A DNA stretch of 64,000 bases from Dermacentor variabilis (Eukaryota; Arthropoda; Arachnida; Ixodida; Ixodidae): the NCBI RefSeq assembly GCF_050947875.1, contig NC_134569.1, forward strand, positions 262,085,100 to 262,149,099. Direction: 5' to 3'. Shown piece after piece: positions 10,708 through 22,184 of this stretch. A program made the position numbers and the translations under genes. The first letter of the stretch is position 1, and each line of letters opens with the position of its first letter. The notes under the pieces were generated by a model, which made no database searches, had not been told where the DNA came from, and worked only from the letters and a program-made list of their open reading frames with translations.

Positions 10708-11403
10708 AAAGTTGGTACTGAGGAAGGATTCAGAGGTCAAAGAAGAAATCTCAAATTCTTCCAAAGGAGTGATATGCGCTATGGCGATACCGTGTGGCAG
10801 CACTTGCGATAAAAATCCAAAATTGAGGACGGGCACGCGAGCGCAGTTTTCGCGGATCCGGATTAAGGTGCTTAGTAGGGCAATATTGTGCGACAAAACC
10901 ACGTCAGTAAGCGGCGACACGACGTACTTGCCGTCAGGTACGGGAGGACAGGGCGTCAGGAGGACATTTGTAGCCGCCTGTGGAGACAGCCTTGCAAACT
11001 CAGTAGAACATAAGTGGTGTGAAGCACAAGTTGCTGCGTCGGCAGGAAGCGGCAGATCAAACTGTACAACATCTGCGAAGCAGTCAATTTGAGCAGATTG
11101 TTTGGAAAGAAAGTCGAGGCCGAGAATTAGGTCGTGCGGAGAGTGCTCAAGGACGATAAATAAAACCACGGTATAACAGCCCCCAATGGTCACACGTGCT
11201 GTGCACATTCCAAGAACAGGTGAAGTACTCCCATCGGCGACTCGCACGGTGCACTGTACGGCCGGCATCAGAACCTTTATGAGCCTTCGGCGGACAGCAG
11301 CACTCATAACTGAAAGCTGCGCTCCTGTGTCAATGAGAGATGTGACAGGAATGTCATCAACTTCGATGTCCAGTAGGTTTCCACGTACAGGCAGGGTCAA
11401 CAC
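10708..11403 (-). pseudogene. gypsy-1 aspartic protease
   Basis: Retropepsin-like region: catalytic SLIDTGAQLSVM, then HDLILGLDFLSKQ, spaced as in Ty3/gypsy proteases. The frame is open and the catalytic triad DTG is intact, but the LINE cuts it downstream (at TNFP) and the element is otherwise inactive. It would process the Gag-Pol polyprotein. Confidence 0.88.
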
Positions 11404-11456
11404 AGGATTTGTTGGCCGGGTCGGAGTTGCAGCTTCCCCTCCGGGAGCTGCACCGC

Positions 11457-11864
11457 CTAGTTTCCCGAGGTGAAGTGACCGGTTGCAGAAGGGGACGAAG
11501 AGCAGTGAACGAGAGGCGAACGGGACCTACGACCTTGTGAAGACGGGGGGCGGCTGGATCTTGGTGGAGCACTGTCGCCATTGATGTTCCTGGTTAGCAT
11601 ATAGGGCGAGAAAGTACAATTGTCTGGCACTTGGCGGTAGTGACTCGGAGACGACCACCGAGGAGGCGACGACCAGTGGTTGCAGCAATGATGAACGATG
11701 TGTCCAATAACAGAACAATTAAAACAGATATGTTTATCATCCACTGTGCGCCAGTCAGCTGGGTTGCGCCGGAGTGGCGGAAAGCTTTGCACCTGGGAGC
11801 GAGCGGCCGGAGAAATCTGATAGGTATTTGTAGGGCGGACCGAGCAGGGAGATGGAATGCCCAA
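11457..11864 (-). pseudogene. gypsy-1 Gag nucleocapsid region
   Basis: Contains one CCHC zinc knuckle, CFNCSVIGHIVHHC (C-x2-C-x4-H-x4-C), in an Arg/Ser/Pro-rich context, upstream of protease. It would bind genomic RNA. A frame change separates it from both protease and capsid. Confidence 0.8.
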
Positions 11865-12275
11865 ACTTGCTATTTCCTACCGAATGACCGCTTGTATAAG
11901 GGAGATAGCGGGTACGCTTTCGCGACAGTTGGAACAAACTGGAGCCGGAGCCATGGCCTCAAGCTCACGGCGAACAATGCGTGTTATATCTTCCGGTCCT
12001 GTCGGCTGAACAAACCGCGGCGGGTCTTCGCAAGGTGTCGCGGCAGTATTGGGCAATCTGTCGAAAGTTTGAGTGACACGGCGGCCCTTCGCTAGTTCGA
12101 AGCGTTAGCACTCCTTTATAATTGCATCTACAGTGGTACAATCTTTACACACCGGGAGATTGAAGGCATCGTCTGCAATACCTTTCAGTATGTGACCAAT
12201 CTTGTCTGCCTCAGTCATGTTGTTATCAGCCTTGCGACAGAGGGCCAGCACATCGTGCATGTACACAACATAGGA

Positions 12276-12587
12276 TTATGTGCACGTCTGAGCACGGCAT
12301 GAAAGTTCTTTTTTTGCTGCCAGCTGATGACCGACAGGTTTGCCAAACAGGTCTTGCATTTTTTCTTTGCAGACATCCCAGCTCGTTAAGTCAGCTTCAT
12401 GTGTATCGTACCATTGCTTCGCAGTTCCTCTCAGATAAAATATCAGGTTTGCTAGCAACATTGTTGGATCCCACCTGTTGTTGTTGCACACTCGCTCGTA
12501 CATCGTAAGCCAGTCCTCAACGTTGGCGTTGTCCGTGCCACAAAATGTTCCCGGGTCCTGCGGATGAGTTAGGATGACCATTGGCAC
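12276..12587 (-). pseudogene. gypsy-1 Gag capsid fragment
   Basis: Encodes FCGTDNANVEDWLTMYERV, LIFYLRGTAKQWYDTHE and SWDVCKEKMQDLFG, the usual retrotransposon Gag capsid pattern. Frameshifts separate it from the nucleocapsid part; remnants between 11865 and 12275 belong to the same ORF. Confidence 0.8.
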
Positions 12588-12671
12588 GGGCTGCTGAGGT
12601 GTTGTCGCCTAATTTGCCATTGTGGCGGCAGGTAGATGACGTCCGCTGTGAAGTTCCGTGATTGTACCCCA

Positions 12672-12683
12672 CACCTTCCACCA
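12672..12683 (-). other. gypsy-1 primer-binding-site candidate
   Basis: TGGTGGAAGGTG on the minus strand, three bases inside the 5' LTR. A PBS normally starts with TGG, complementary to tRNA CCA. Gypsy-2 has nearly the same sequence at this place. The tRNA was not identified. Confidence 0.55.
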
Positions 12684-12686
12684 AAA

Positions 12687-12820
12687 TGTTGCAGGAAGAA
12701 AGCAAGCCCAGGAGTGTAAAATAATGTATATTTACAACTGCTGTAAATGGCGTTCAGGCAACAGCCAGTCTTTGATGTCCTCTAGTCGATGCCACCTTCT
12801 TCTTTCCCTTCACCGTAACA
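12687..12820 (-). repeat. gypsy-1 5' LTR
   Basis: 134 bp, pair of 3030-3163, flanked on its outer side by ATAT. It should hold the promoter; no clear TATA box was picked. Confidence 0.9.
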
Positions 12821-12824
12821 ATAT

Positions 12825-12995
12825 TATTACGATATTATCGGTAGATACCCGAGAGACGAGCCGCCGCGAGAACGACGACGAAGTGGGTCTGTGTTCTTGG
12901 CGTGAGAAAATGTCGGCCTGGCGCTCTGGCTCCAGTCCAGTGTAAATAGCTTGTAAATAGCCTCTTCCATCTGTGTCTTTCTACAAGTAACAACA
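12825..12995 (-). repeat. Possible solo LTR inside element X
   Basis: This stretch is absent at the matching place in the compact X copy (near 33745). On the minus strand it starts TGTTACTTGTAGAAAG and is GC-rich in the middle, like a solo LTR. Gypsy-1 apparently inserted at or next to its inner end. No clear CA end or duplication was seen. Confidence 0.35.
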
Positions 12996-13004
12996 TCTTT
13001 GAAA

Positions 13005-14120
13005 AAACAAATGGTAAAACCATTGCAAATCGAGTCGAACCACATAACATAGATGATGATTGAGACTCCACTGAAAGAAAACCAAGGTGGCAGAATGACT
13101 GAGCATTTCATGATGAGTCATCATAATAACAGAATAAATAAATATTTGAATACTGTATTGTAAAGTCAGTCATGCTACATTTCTTTATAAAAAAGGATTG
13201 ATTCCCCCACTCGAATTACATGCACAAGTTACTCACTGGTCTCAAGCATTTCAAGAAAGGGAAAAAAAATATATATGTCATAGTTGCTACTGACATGCCC
13301 CACATCAAATGTCACGTAAAACATGGTAGTGCCTTCACTAGCAGTACTCTGTAACGATACATATCACTCGGAAGTAAAATGAGAGGAACTTAGGTTATCA
13401 GAATGTTCAATTTACCCTAAGCCTAATGTTTGTGCTCTATTCCTTGCTACCACTACACAGAAATAGCAAAAATAGGTCACACCCACAAATACGCAGTGAC
13501 TTAAGGGGATACGAGCTATTTCTATCAATTGATAGCAAGCTCACTGGCATGAGGCCCGAACTTTGTCACAAGTGAGATTCTCTCTGAACAGCTGGTGTCG
13601 ACCTCAACTGTACTGACATACTCTCAGCCCGCGCACGCATCAGTGTTGCGTTCCACTGCTTTAAAGAGTTTATTTTGGTTTTGATGAGGGACATTTGCAT
13701 CTCGGCATGAGCCAACACTTGTTTTTTGAGCGGCGCCAGCCAACACTTTTGTTTTTGAAAGAAGTGGCGGCACGCTTCGTTTCCTGTTCATTTGTCAATG
13801 CATAGGTCCTTTCTATTCGCGTCCTCCTTCCACCGCGCGTTCGCCCACGGACTGATTGAAGCATCTTCTTGAACTGTTGTACAGACAGCCTCCGATTTTT
13901 TCGGACTCCCTAGGGGCCACGAAAATGTCCAAAAAATCAGGCAATTCGAAAAAATGAATGCATGTCTTTTGCTGCCCCTACTGGCTAAAATCGCCACCAG
14001 GTCCACCCGGAAAGGCCTGCCAGCACACTTATTAGGCATATCAGTGCTCGTACTGTGACAGGAGACGGCGGGCGGACGCGTGTATAATTAAGGAATACAT
14101 ACTGTGCCCATGAAAATCCG
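13005..14120 (+). repeat. Element X, second segment
   Basis: Aligns with about 33740-34430: GGTAAAACC...GAGTCGAAC, GCTATTTCTATCAA.TGATAGCAA, CTTTAAAGAGTTTATTTTGG and GTGTATAATTAAGGAATACAT occur in the same order. About 350 bp near 13100-13480 are absent from the compact copy. Homology stops near 14120. Confidence 0.7.
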
Positions 14121-14642
14121 CCTCTTTCATTTTCCTGTGCTTCCCTCTGCCGCACGCCACTGAAAACGTTTTGGAAGGGTCTCGGGGCCTTCACCGGTTG
14201 ATTTGTGTGCCTGCACCCACGTTGAGTACGCGTCGGTTGGGCGTTTCGTGGATCGCTAATCATTATTAATGGCTTCTTCGGGACAGCATGTCATTCCTGA
14301 AGCCATGTCGCACTCAATGACTACTGGGTGAGCAGGCCTGAGTGTGCTGTTCTGCAAACAATGCTACCAATAAAGGCACACTGAGTTCCGTTTGGTGGCA
14401 CGGCTGCCTTGGAATTTGTCACTGATTTCTGCACTTGGACATCACTTTTTGTGTTCTTTTTACACATTGTTTAGACGTTTCACATATTCAAAAAGTCTTC
14501 TAGCGCAGCCTTCTGCGTCGGATTTATTAAAGCGGTGCAATTGTTTACATCGACATCTACAGCCGCAGCTCGTTATCGTCAAATATTGTGGAAAAGGTCC
14601 ATCACTGATATGAAATAGCGTCAAAATGTAGCAAAACATGCA
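14121..14642. other. Unassigned sequence inside X
   Basis: No domain or terminal repeat recognised. It may be internal X sequence missing from the compact copy. Confidence 0.3.
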
Positions 14643-14776
14643 TACCGTATTTACACGATTGTAAGTCGACTCGAATGTAAGTCGACCCCCCATATCGCTT
14701 GACCGGAAAAAAAAAAAAATAACCCGAAGGCGCATTCGATAACGAAAATTTATTAGTAGCTGACATTGTCACTGGA

Positions 14777-15010
14777 CTACTCGTCTTCACTAGTGCTGCC
14801 ATCGTCATCGTTGCTGCGGTCCCACGGCGCGTCGTGGTCCAGCGAAATTTCAAATTTGGCAAACGACCGCACCAGGACATCTTGCAGAACAGCAGCCCAC
14901 GCCAAATGCACCCAACCACACGCAGCCGTCAGGAAGGCTCTTTTGACAGGTCCGGTTGGCATAATTTCGCAGTCTTCTGCCGCCAGCCATTCGTACTCAC
15001 GGCGGAGCAA
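14777..15010 (-). pseudogene. pogo-like transposase, C-terminal remnant
   Basis: Encodes EYEWLAAEDCEIMPTGPVKRAF, CGWVHLAWAAVLQDVLVRSF and an acidic tail ending SNDDDGSTSEDE. This is the pattern after the DDE domain in pogo/Tigger/Jerky-type transposases (W...I...SF..C.I then acidic). The DDE residues themselves are missing. Confidence 0.75.
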
Positions 15011-15108
15011 AACCTTAAAATTAAGGCGAAGGTCCGGGCTTGTTTCATGACCACGTCACACTTCACTGGCAGGGACCGATCACGCATTTCAGCGACGCTG
15101 CCGCAAGC

Positions 15109-15363
15109 TTAGCCTACAGCTCCGGAAAGCGTCCAGACTTCGGCACATGGGAAATTTCTCACTTGCCGCCACAGTGTGAAAATTTCGCTTCGCTGCAGTC
15201 GCCACTCTCGCACTACCCGCTTAGAAACATCGAAATTGCGGCCCGCAGCGCAGTGATTTCTTTCTTCGGCGTAAAGGATGGCAGCCCTCTTGAACGCTGC
15301 TGTGAACGAGTGCCGAAAGATTAGTGGGCCTGCAGCACTCATGACGACTGGGGAAGCATACAA
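15109..15363 (-). pseudogene. pogo-like transposase, N-terminal DNA-binding remnant
   Basis: Encodes SFTAAFKRAAILYAEERN and AAGRNFDVSKRVVREWRLQ, the helix-turn-helix (Brinker/CENP-B-like) region at the start of pogo-type transposases, which contacts the terminal repeats. It lies upstream of the C-terminal remnant on the same strand; the DDE core between them is deleted. Confidence 0.75.
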
Positions 15364-15820
15364 GTAACACGTAGCCGGCAGTCAAGTGGAGCGCGTCAAA
15401 AAGTTGGTCAAACCAATGCCAATGCCTTTAAACAGAGAACGAGAAACCCGCGAACGGTGTCTGCTCTTCCATGAACTACCGATACTCCCAGCAAGCGCCG
15501 CCGTTCTAAGGGTGCCACCGCAAATGGGAACAGCGGCGCTTCCATCAACTATCGACACCCCCCATGAGTGTTGCATGCACTGCAAGACACTCAAAAATGT
15601 TGAAAAACCCTTCCGAAAAGCAAACAAACACGCGGGATAGCGAAAAGGTACGGGTAGGACCATAGAGCAAACATAAAATTGTAACTACGTTGTAGCTCTC
15701 GTTGGTATCACTTTTTTCTTGGCGGGGCCATGTTTTGGTTTCGATTGTAAGTCGACCCCTCAACTTCAGACTTTCAAATTTAAGAAAAGGGGGTCGACTT
15801 ACAATCGTGTAAATACGGTA

Positions 15821-16224
15821 TCTGCGCATTTGTGCCATGTTGTTACACCCTGAGACGAGTCAATATGAGCGGCCAAACTACTTAAACAACGACAAATGTT
15901 TAACTCATAGCCGCTTTTCTTTAACTCCATCATACTTACAGTTTTAGCGTGACATTAAGCATTATTAGAGAAAACTGTGCTCGCATAAGTGCTCATTTGT
16001 AGGCCATGTTGTTCTCTCACGAAAACGCGCGGATGCCGAAACTCACATGGCGTTGGTATGAATGAGCGAGGCGGTTGTTTATACTGCTGTATACCGAATA
16101 CACCATCTCTTGTTTGCTGCTTGACGCAGAGGCAAACAGTGCATCTCTGAAATTGAGAAATGCATCGGCAAAGCAACACGTACAGGCCCACTCATATACG
16201 TAGCGAATGAGGCCGACAGACTAC
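15821..16224. other. Unassigned sequence inside X
   Basis: Nothing recognised. Confidence 0.3.
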
Positions 16225-16762
16225 AGGTACGGTGACGTACAGACGTTCGCACCAACGCTGTCTCACCGCTTATCGCTTATTGTGTGCGCGCTGTGCGAAC
16301 AGCAGGTTGCCATTATCCCTCAAGAGAAAAGTATATCATAGCTGTGTCTTACCAGTACTCACCTACGGGGCAGAAACCTGGAGGCTTACGAAAAGGGTTC
16401 TACTCAAATTGAGGACGACGCAACGAGCTATGGAAAGAAGAATGATAGGTGTAACATTAAGGGATAAGAAAAGAGCAGATTGGGTGAGGGAACAAACGCG
16501 AGTTAATGACATCTTAGTTGAAATCAAGAAAAAAAAATGGGCATGGGCAGGACATGTAATGAGGAGGGAAGGTAACCGATGGTCATTAAGGGTTACGGAC
16601 TGGATCCCAAGGGAAGGGAAGCATAGCAGGGGGCGGCAGAAAGTTAGGTGGGCGGATGAGATTAAGAAGTTTGCAGGCATGGCATGGCCACAATTAGTAC
16701 ATGACCGGGGTTGTTGGAGAAGTATGGGAGAGGCCTTTGCCCTGCAGTGGGCGTAACCAGGC
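16225..16762 (+). pseudogene. RTE-type LINE, 3' end of the RT ORF
   Basis: Open from 16232 to the stop at 16754-16756. It shows the C-terminal signature of RTE LINEs: HSCVLPVLTYGAETW, TTQRAMERRMIGVTLRDKKR, WVREQTRVNDI, KKKWAWAGHVMRR, GRQKVRWADEIKKFAG and WRSMGEAFALQWA. The catalytic RT and endonuclease are absent: a typical 5'-truncated insertion. Confidence 0.9.
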
Positions 16763-16779
16763 TGATGATGATGATGATG
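16763..16779 (+). repeat. (GAT)n tail of the RTE LINE
   Basis: GATGATGATGATGATG right after the ORF and short 3' UTR, the usual microsatellite-like end of RTE elements. Confidence 0.8.
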
Positions 16780-17503
16780 TGCGAAGTGAAGTGTACCTGA
16801 TTTCAAATCGCAAAGGCCAGAATTGAACTATAAAAGCAGTTTCGTTCGACCTATCTGCTTACATTTCACTTCAGGTCCGCCGGTAGCAAGTGTGCGAACT
16901 CGACGGGGCCAGGTTAATCTTCACTGAACAGGATCGACATTGGCTGAAACTTCGTGGGCACGGCTTGAGAGGGTTAAAGCTTGTGCACTTCAACTTGGTA
17001 GGCGCGCTTGACTCAATTTGAGCACGACTGATTATATACCCAAGCGAAGACGTTTTCGCAATTGTGCTGTCGGTTCGACAGCCGATCGCACTGGGTTCAG
17101 TCGAACGATGGTCGGCACGCCGATTTCGCCGGTGCTTTCGACAAGAAAGCCTGTTGCAGTACAAGGCGTGCTCGTCGGTTGCGTCGTTGTCGACCTGGTA
17201 TGATAAAAAGGTTTCCGTGACGCACAATAGTCGATAAATCATTGAAGTGAGCGTCTTGTCAGTCTTGTATCAACCCAGTGTTGCCTCGCCTTACGAGTAC
17301 GTGCAGTCAGGAACACGCTGCCACCACCAGCAAGTGAAGACCGACACTGCAAAAAGACTTCGTCAGCAACGTGTACTTAAGTGTAGCTCAAGTGTAACGC
17401 AGGGGTGTGTCCTTAAATTAGCGAGCCATTCATGAAAGGCGGCAACTACCTGGCTCACGATGCAGTCCGGACAACTCGGACGATGCCCTGGCCGCTTTCT
17501 CTT
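16780..17503. other. Unassigned sequence inside X
   Basis: No domain found. A short frame at 16871-17242 (minus) has no recognised homology. Confidence 0.3.
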
Positions 17504-18356
17504 TTAACCCTTTGAGGGTCAATGACGTAAATATACGGCGCCGCGAACGTCCGAAAATGGTCGATGCCGCAAATTTACGGCGCCGTCTGTACAGTTAAAA
17601 AGCGCGTCAATTTGGTAACTTTTTCTTTTCTGTCATGTGCTGCCTCTACGTGGGAATACAGGGAATTTTTTTTGCGCGCCTCCCTCTCTCGTTTGTCGTT
17701 GCATGGTTTGTTTTTGCACTAGTTTGCTCCTGTGTGTTTATATACGCGCGCGGGTGGGTGGGCGGCGGTTCGGATTTTGTTCCGTGGGCGGTTTCGGCTT
17801 CTAGCGCTTGCAAAACTGCTGGCTATCTTGTTACTAATCGCTGAAAGGGCAACCGCCTCTTTCTCGCTCGTTTAGTGCTCACAGTGGTGCGCATGGGATG
17901 GATGCCGCCGTGCATGCATTTCCGTCGCCTTTTTTTTTTTTTTTGACACTCGCGAAAACGCCTCTGGTTGGCGATAAGATAAAGATTAGCGGAAGTCTGT
18001 CACATTTTTTTTTTACGGGCACACACTCGTTTTTTGACGGGAACACAAACACACAGTTTTCTTGAGTGCGCGCACCTACGCAGTTCGATTACGCTAAGGA
18101 TGTACATATTCGATATTAGTGTAAGAGCAAGGAAAATTTGAGTCTTGCGAAATATTCTCATGTGCGCACATTCAAGCCCTTGAACTGTGTATAAAAATGC
18201 ATCAAAACTTTAATTCTTATAAGTTTATTTCCTTTTTTATTGTCGTTATTCATTAATGAAGAGTACATATATACCAACACAAAATATTGTTTTCTCACTT
18301 TACGGTCACCCTAGAAAAATTGCGTTAAATTTTTTTCGATATAAGTCCCTAAGAAG

Positions 18357-18367
18357 AATTGGAATCT
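18357..18367. repeat. Target duplication AATTGGAATCT, left copy
   Basis: Exactly repeated at 30315-30325; bounds the I-type LINE. Confidence 0.9.
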
Positions 18368-18875
18368 CAGTGAAAGAATGATGAATGCATGGTTTTTATT
18401 GGCGCAAGGGCCAGATATGGCCAAAGAGCGCCAGGTCTGCAGTGATGAGTTTGCAATGTAGGTGTGAGTTCTATGAAGTTGGTATGGCGTGGCTGTAAAG
18501 GGGCCTTAAATATAGTCGCTCTAGAGTGCGTAAAATCTACCTGTAATAAGATTATGTCAATGACAAATGACGTGTTCTATGAGCATTAAAATCCATCGTA
18601 AAAGAATGAGGCAAAATAGAAAATATATCAGATGGTAAAATTACCTGGAGCACTGATGCCTCGCCAGAGCCCTTGAAACACAAGGGCCTAGAGGCATGTG
18701 CTATACGAAAGAGCTATCACAGCAGCATCCTCTGAAGAGAGGAGACGCTATGAACATGTGGGGCGAACAACATGCAACACAACATCTTTCAGAAAACTTA
18801 GGACTCCGTTGGTGTCAAACAGCGGTTCTGGGCCGAGTAACATTACAGGATGAAGGGGGACGTGCTGCCGGTATG

Positions 18876-19883
18876 CTAGGGGAAAATGTTTCTCTCAGAT
18901 TCGGCTGCCCGACACTCCAGGAGGACGTGGAGAACGGGCAGCCTCTCCCCGCATCTACCGCAGGTTGGAGGATAATTTTCATTGAGTAAAAAGTTATGCG
19001 TGCCAAATGTGTGTCCTTTTCTGAGGCGACAGAATAGGACATCTGTTCGCCTTGATTTTGTTACGGAGGGCCAAGAACGGAACTGTGGTTTTATCACGTG
19101 TAGTTTGTTATTTACTTCTGCGTCCCACATACGTTGCCAGTGGTTTCCCAGTTTCCTTCTTGAGAAAGGCTTCAGGTCTGTGTCAGGGACCGAAGCAGTA
19201 GAATTAACTGCATGCAATGAAATTGATGTGGCCATCTGGTCCGCTAGAATGTTACCCTCGATGCCCCTAAGTCCAGGCACCCAGCATATAATCACATGTT
19301 GGTTAGATATATATGCTTTACACAGGACGGAGTAGAGTTCATTAATTGCCGGATTCTTGTGGCTACAGAATGACATCAAGGCCTTTACAACACTAAGGGA
19401 ATCCGTATGTATAACTGATTTCTGGAGTTTTTATTCCTTTATATGCTTTACAGCCTACAACAGTGCGTAGGCCTCAGCCGTAAAGATACTAGTTTCCGGA
19501 TGCAGTACATCAGATTCCGAGAAGGATGGACCGACGGCTGCATAGGAAACCTCGTCGTGTGACTTCGATGTGTCTGTGAAGAACTCCGCGCAGGAGTGTT
19601 TGTACTGGAGTTCCCGGAAATGCATTTGGATTTCAATCTCTGGAGCGTGTTTTGTAACTTGCATGAAAGATATATCGCATTATATCAGCTGCCACTCCCA
19701 AGGAGGTAGCAGCTTGGCTGGATGCATTACGCAAAGCTCAAGGAGTGGGACATGCATTTCATGACTAAGCTCCCTCACACGCAGCAAGAAAGGCTGTCTT
19801 CCGGAGGGACGATTACAAAAGAGTGTAGCATATGTCATATCGTTAACAGATGTTGAGGATTAGAGTGGACTTTCAGAAAATAT
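18876..19883 (-). pseudogene. I-LINE ORF2: RNase H and C-terminal zinc motif
   Basis: 19455-19664 starts the RNase H fold (FTDTSKSHDEVSYAAVGPSF, TAEAYALL, with the catalytic Asp and Glu positions) and 18876-19379 ends it (GLRGIEGNILADQMA). A C-terminal CCHC-like motif follows (PPTCGRCGE...HVLLEC). It would degrade RNA in the RNA-DNA hybrid. Frameshifts near 19400 break it, and gypsy-2 separates it from RT. Confidence 0.88.
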
Positions 19884-20365
19884 TGTCACATGGTAGTGAC
19901 TGTGAAGAAAGCAGCCAAACTGAGAAAGACGAAACTAGCGTTTTATTGGGCGAACTTGTGCCCTCAAAAACAGGCTACACTCAAAAAACGGCGACAGCAG
20001 CGAACACAGTCGGCGATCGGCAAAAATCTGATCAGTGGGTCAAGCACGTCGGGCTTTTATACAGCAGTCGTCGAATATTCCAGACTAATCATTGGGACCC
20101 GCATGCCTGCTACAAAGTTCTACACCATTCGCGTCAAGCGATGAAATCAGATAACACAAAGTTCGGCGACAACAGACAGCAGATAGAAGCATCGATAACT
20201 TTCCAGAAACTTCGGATACATGCAGGCGCGTCCCGCGCTGTGCGATAACACTTCCTGGTCTTGACTTGTAGCGCAAAGTGAACACGGACACAGAAAGGAG
20301 CAGACAGGACGAGCGCTAAACATTTCTTAGGCGGTAAAACGTGTCACTCGATAAAGACAAGTACC
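19884..20365 (-). repeat. gypsy-2 3' LTR with internal insertion
   Basis: Pairs with 25444-25851. The interval 20251-20322 is present only in this LTR. Confidence 0.88.
20251..20322. mobile_element. 72-bp insertion in the gypsy-2 3' LTR
   Basis: Absent from the 5' LTR, where GATAACA runs straight into TTTTTTAGGCGG. The insert is bordered by AACA on both sides (20247-20250 and 20319-20322), which looks like a target duplication. It contains the GGACACAGAAAGGAGCAGAC block. Its class is unknown. Confidence 0.65.
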
Positions 20366-20374
20366 CCCCTCTTA
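20366..20374 (-). other. gypsy-2 polypurine tract
   Basis: AAGAGGGGG on the minus strand abuts the 3' LTR. Confidence 0.75.
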
Positions 20375-20502
20375 AAAAGCATCGACACAATGCTGCAAAC
20401 AAACAGGAAGTAATAAAGAAGCACTCGTAGCAAAGAAAACTACAAAATAAGGAAAGTTTGTTAACGTCCGTAAAAGGCTTTAAGACGCACCACGTGGACC
20501 AC

Positions 20503-21400
20503 TTAGTTCGTGCGCGGAGCCGCTGTGAATGCGAAATGCCATCTGGCATAGACCTCATAGTCCAGTGCGCCAATATGTCGGATGACCTTGTAGGGTCCGA
20601 AATAGCGTCGCAATAGTTTCTCACTCAGTCCTGATCGGCATATCGGGGTCCATACCCAAACATGGTCGCCGGGCTGGTACTCGACGAAGCGTCGTCGCAG
20701 CTTGTAGTGTCGGCTGTCGGTACGCTGCTGGTTCTTGATCCATAGGCGGGCGAGCTGTTGAGTTTCTTCGGCGCGCTGGAGATAGGTAGCGACATCAAGA
20801 TTCTCCTCGTCAGTGACGTGCGGCAGCGTGGAGTTGAGTGTCGTCGTCAGGTTCCTGCCGTAAACCAACTTGAACGGCGTGATCTGTGTTGTTTCTTGCA
20901 CCGCATTGTTGTAAGCGAATGTTACGTACGGCAGGACGGCATCCCAGGTCTTGTGTTCGACGTCGACGTACATTGCTAGCATGTCGGCGAGGGTCTTATT
21001 CAGCCGCTCCGTAAGACCATTCGTCTGTGGGTGGTAAGCTGTTGTCCTCCTGTGCCTTGTCTGACTGTATTGCAGAATGGCCTGGGTGAGCTCCACTGTA
21101 AAGGCCATTCCTCTGTCGGTGATGAGGACTTCTGGGGCGCCATGTCGCAGCAGGATGTTTTCAACAAAGAATTTCGCCACTTCGGCGGCGCTGCTTTTTG
21201 GTAGAGCTTTAGTTTCAGCGAAGCGGGTGAGATAGTTCGCCGCCACGACGATTCATTTATTTCCGGATGTTGACGTCGGAAACGGTCCCAACAAATCCAT
21301 CCCGATCTGCTGGAATGGTCGGCAAGGAGGCTCGATTGGCTGTAGTAATCCGGCTGGCATTGTCGGTGTGTTCCTGACAGTCTCGGCATGTTCTGACAAT
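20503..21400 (-). pseudogene. gypsy-2 integrase
   Basis: DDE core: MDLLGPFPTSTSG (first Asp, near 21290), VLITDRGMAF (second), YHPQTNGLTERLNKTL (Glu), then the C-terminal part with YQPGDHVWVWTP. The frame 20503-21246 is open for 247 residues. A TGA near 21254, where the family has Trp, separates it from the first aspartate, so only one visible nonsense change interrupts the core. Confidence 0.9.
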
Positions 21401-21563
21401 GGGCGACGTCGGCGGTCAGGCGCGGCCAATAATACCTTTCCTATATCCTCGATAGTGTCCGGGAAAATCCGAGGTGTCCAATGGTCGGATCGTCATGTAG
21501 GGCATGCAATACCTCTGGACGCAGTCCTGATGGGACAACAAGAAGGTAGTTGGCGCGCACTGG

Positions 21564-22184
21564 TCAGAAGTTCTTCTTTACGAGTAGGTTGTTTTGAAGC
21601 GAGAACAAAGACAATCCTAGTTTAAATGCCCTAGGGACACCGTCGGTCTGCCCTTCCAAATACTCGATGAGGTTTTTCAGCTCCGGGTCTGCTCGCTGCT
21701 GTTCAGCGAAGTCTTCCGCGCTTAAAATGCCAAGGAAGGCGTCGTCATCTTCGTCATCCTGCAGCGGCGAGTCAATGGGGGCGTGTGATAGGCAAACGGC
21801 ATCACAGTGTTTTCGTCCGGACTTATAGGTTACAGTGATATCATATTCTTGCAGTCTTAGGCTCCACAGCGCCAGCTGTCCTAAAGGATCCTTTAAATTC
21901 GCTAGCCAACACAAGGCGTGATGGTCGCTGACGACTTTGAATGGCCTGCCATATAGGAAAGGGCGAAATTTCGCTGTAGCCCAAACGATGGCGAGGCATT
22001 CCTTTTCGGTTGTAGAATAATTGCCTTCCACTTTTGCCAACGACCGGCAAGCGTAAGCTACCACATGTTCATGTCCATCTTTTCTCTGGACTTGGACGGC
22101 ACAGAGGCCTAGGCTACTGGCGTCAGTGTGGATTTCGGTATCGGCGTGCTCGTCGAATTGCGCAAGTGCAGACGGCGACTGCAT
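21564..22184 (-). pseudogene. gypsy-2 RNase H
   Basis: 206 open residues with HTDASSLGLCAVQVQ, YSTTEKECLAIVWA, VVSDHHALCWL and YKSGRKHCDA, the Ty3/gypsy RNase H catalytic pattern, followed by the start of the linker to integrase. It is separated from RT by stops around 22200-22460, where a short tandem duplication (AATGCGTCGGCCTGCAGCG, about 22203-22250) disturbs the frame. Confidence 0.9.

Larger units (their letters stand above)
3030..12820 (-). mobile_element. gypsy-1: Ty3/gypsy LTR retrotransposon (inactive)
   Basis: Two 134-bp LTRs in the same orientation, a polypurine tract, a primer-site-like sequence, and gag, protease, RT, RNase H and integrase remnants in Ty3/gypsy order on the minus strand. 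A 4-bp target duplication ATAT flanks it (3026-3029 and 12821-12824). The LTRs differ at roughly one position in ten by eye, so it is old. Frameshifts, stops and an altered RT active site make it dead. An intact LINE sits between protease and RT. Confidence 0.92.
14645..15818 (-). mobile_element. pogo/Tigger-like element, internally deleted
   Basis: Terminal inverted repeats CCGTATTTACACGATTGTAAG at 14645 and its complement ending at 15818, flanked by TA on both sides (14643-14644 and 15819-15820) as for Tc1/mariner/pogo elements. It keeps remnants of the two ends of a transposase but not the catalytic middle, so it is non-autonomous. Confidence 0.88.

Noticed and set aside
16871..17242. 123-residue frame (minus)
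   Set aside because: No recognisable motif and a region with no other coding signs.
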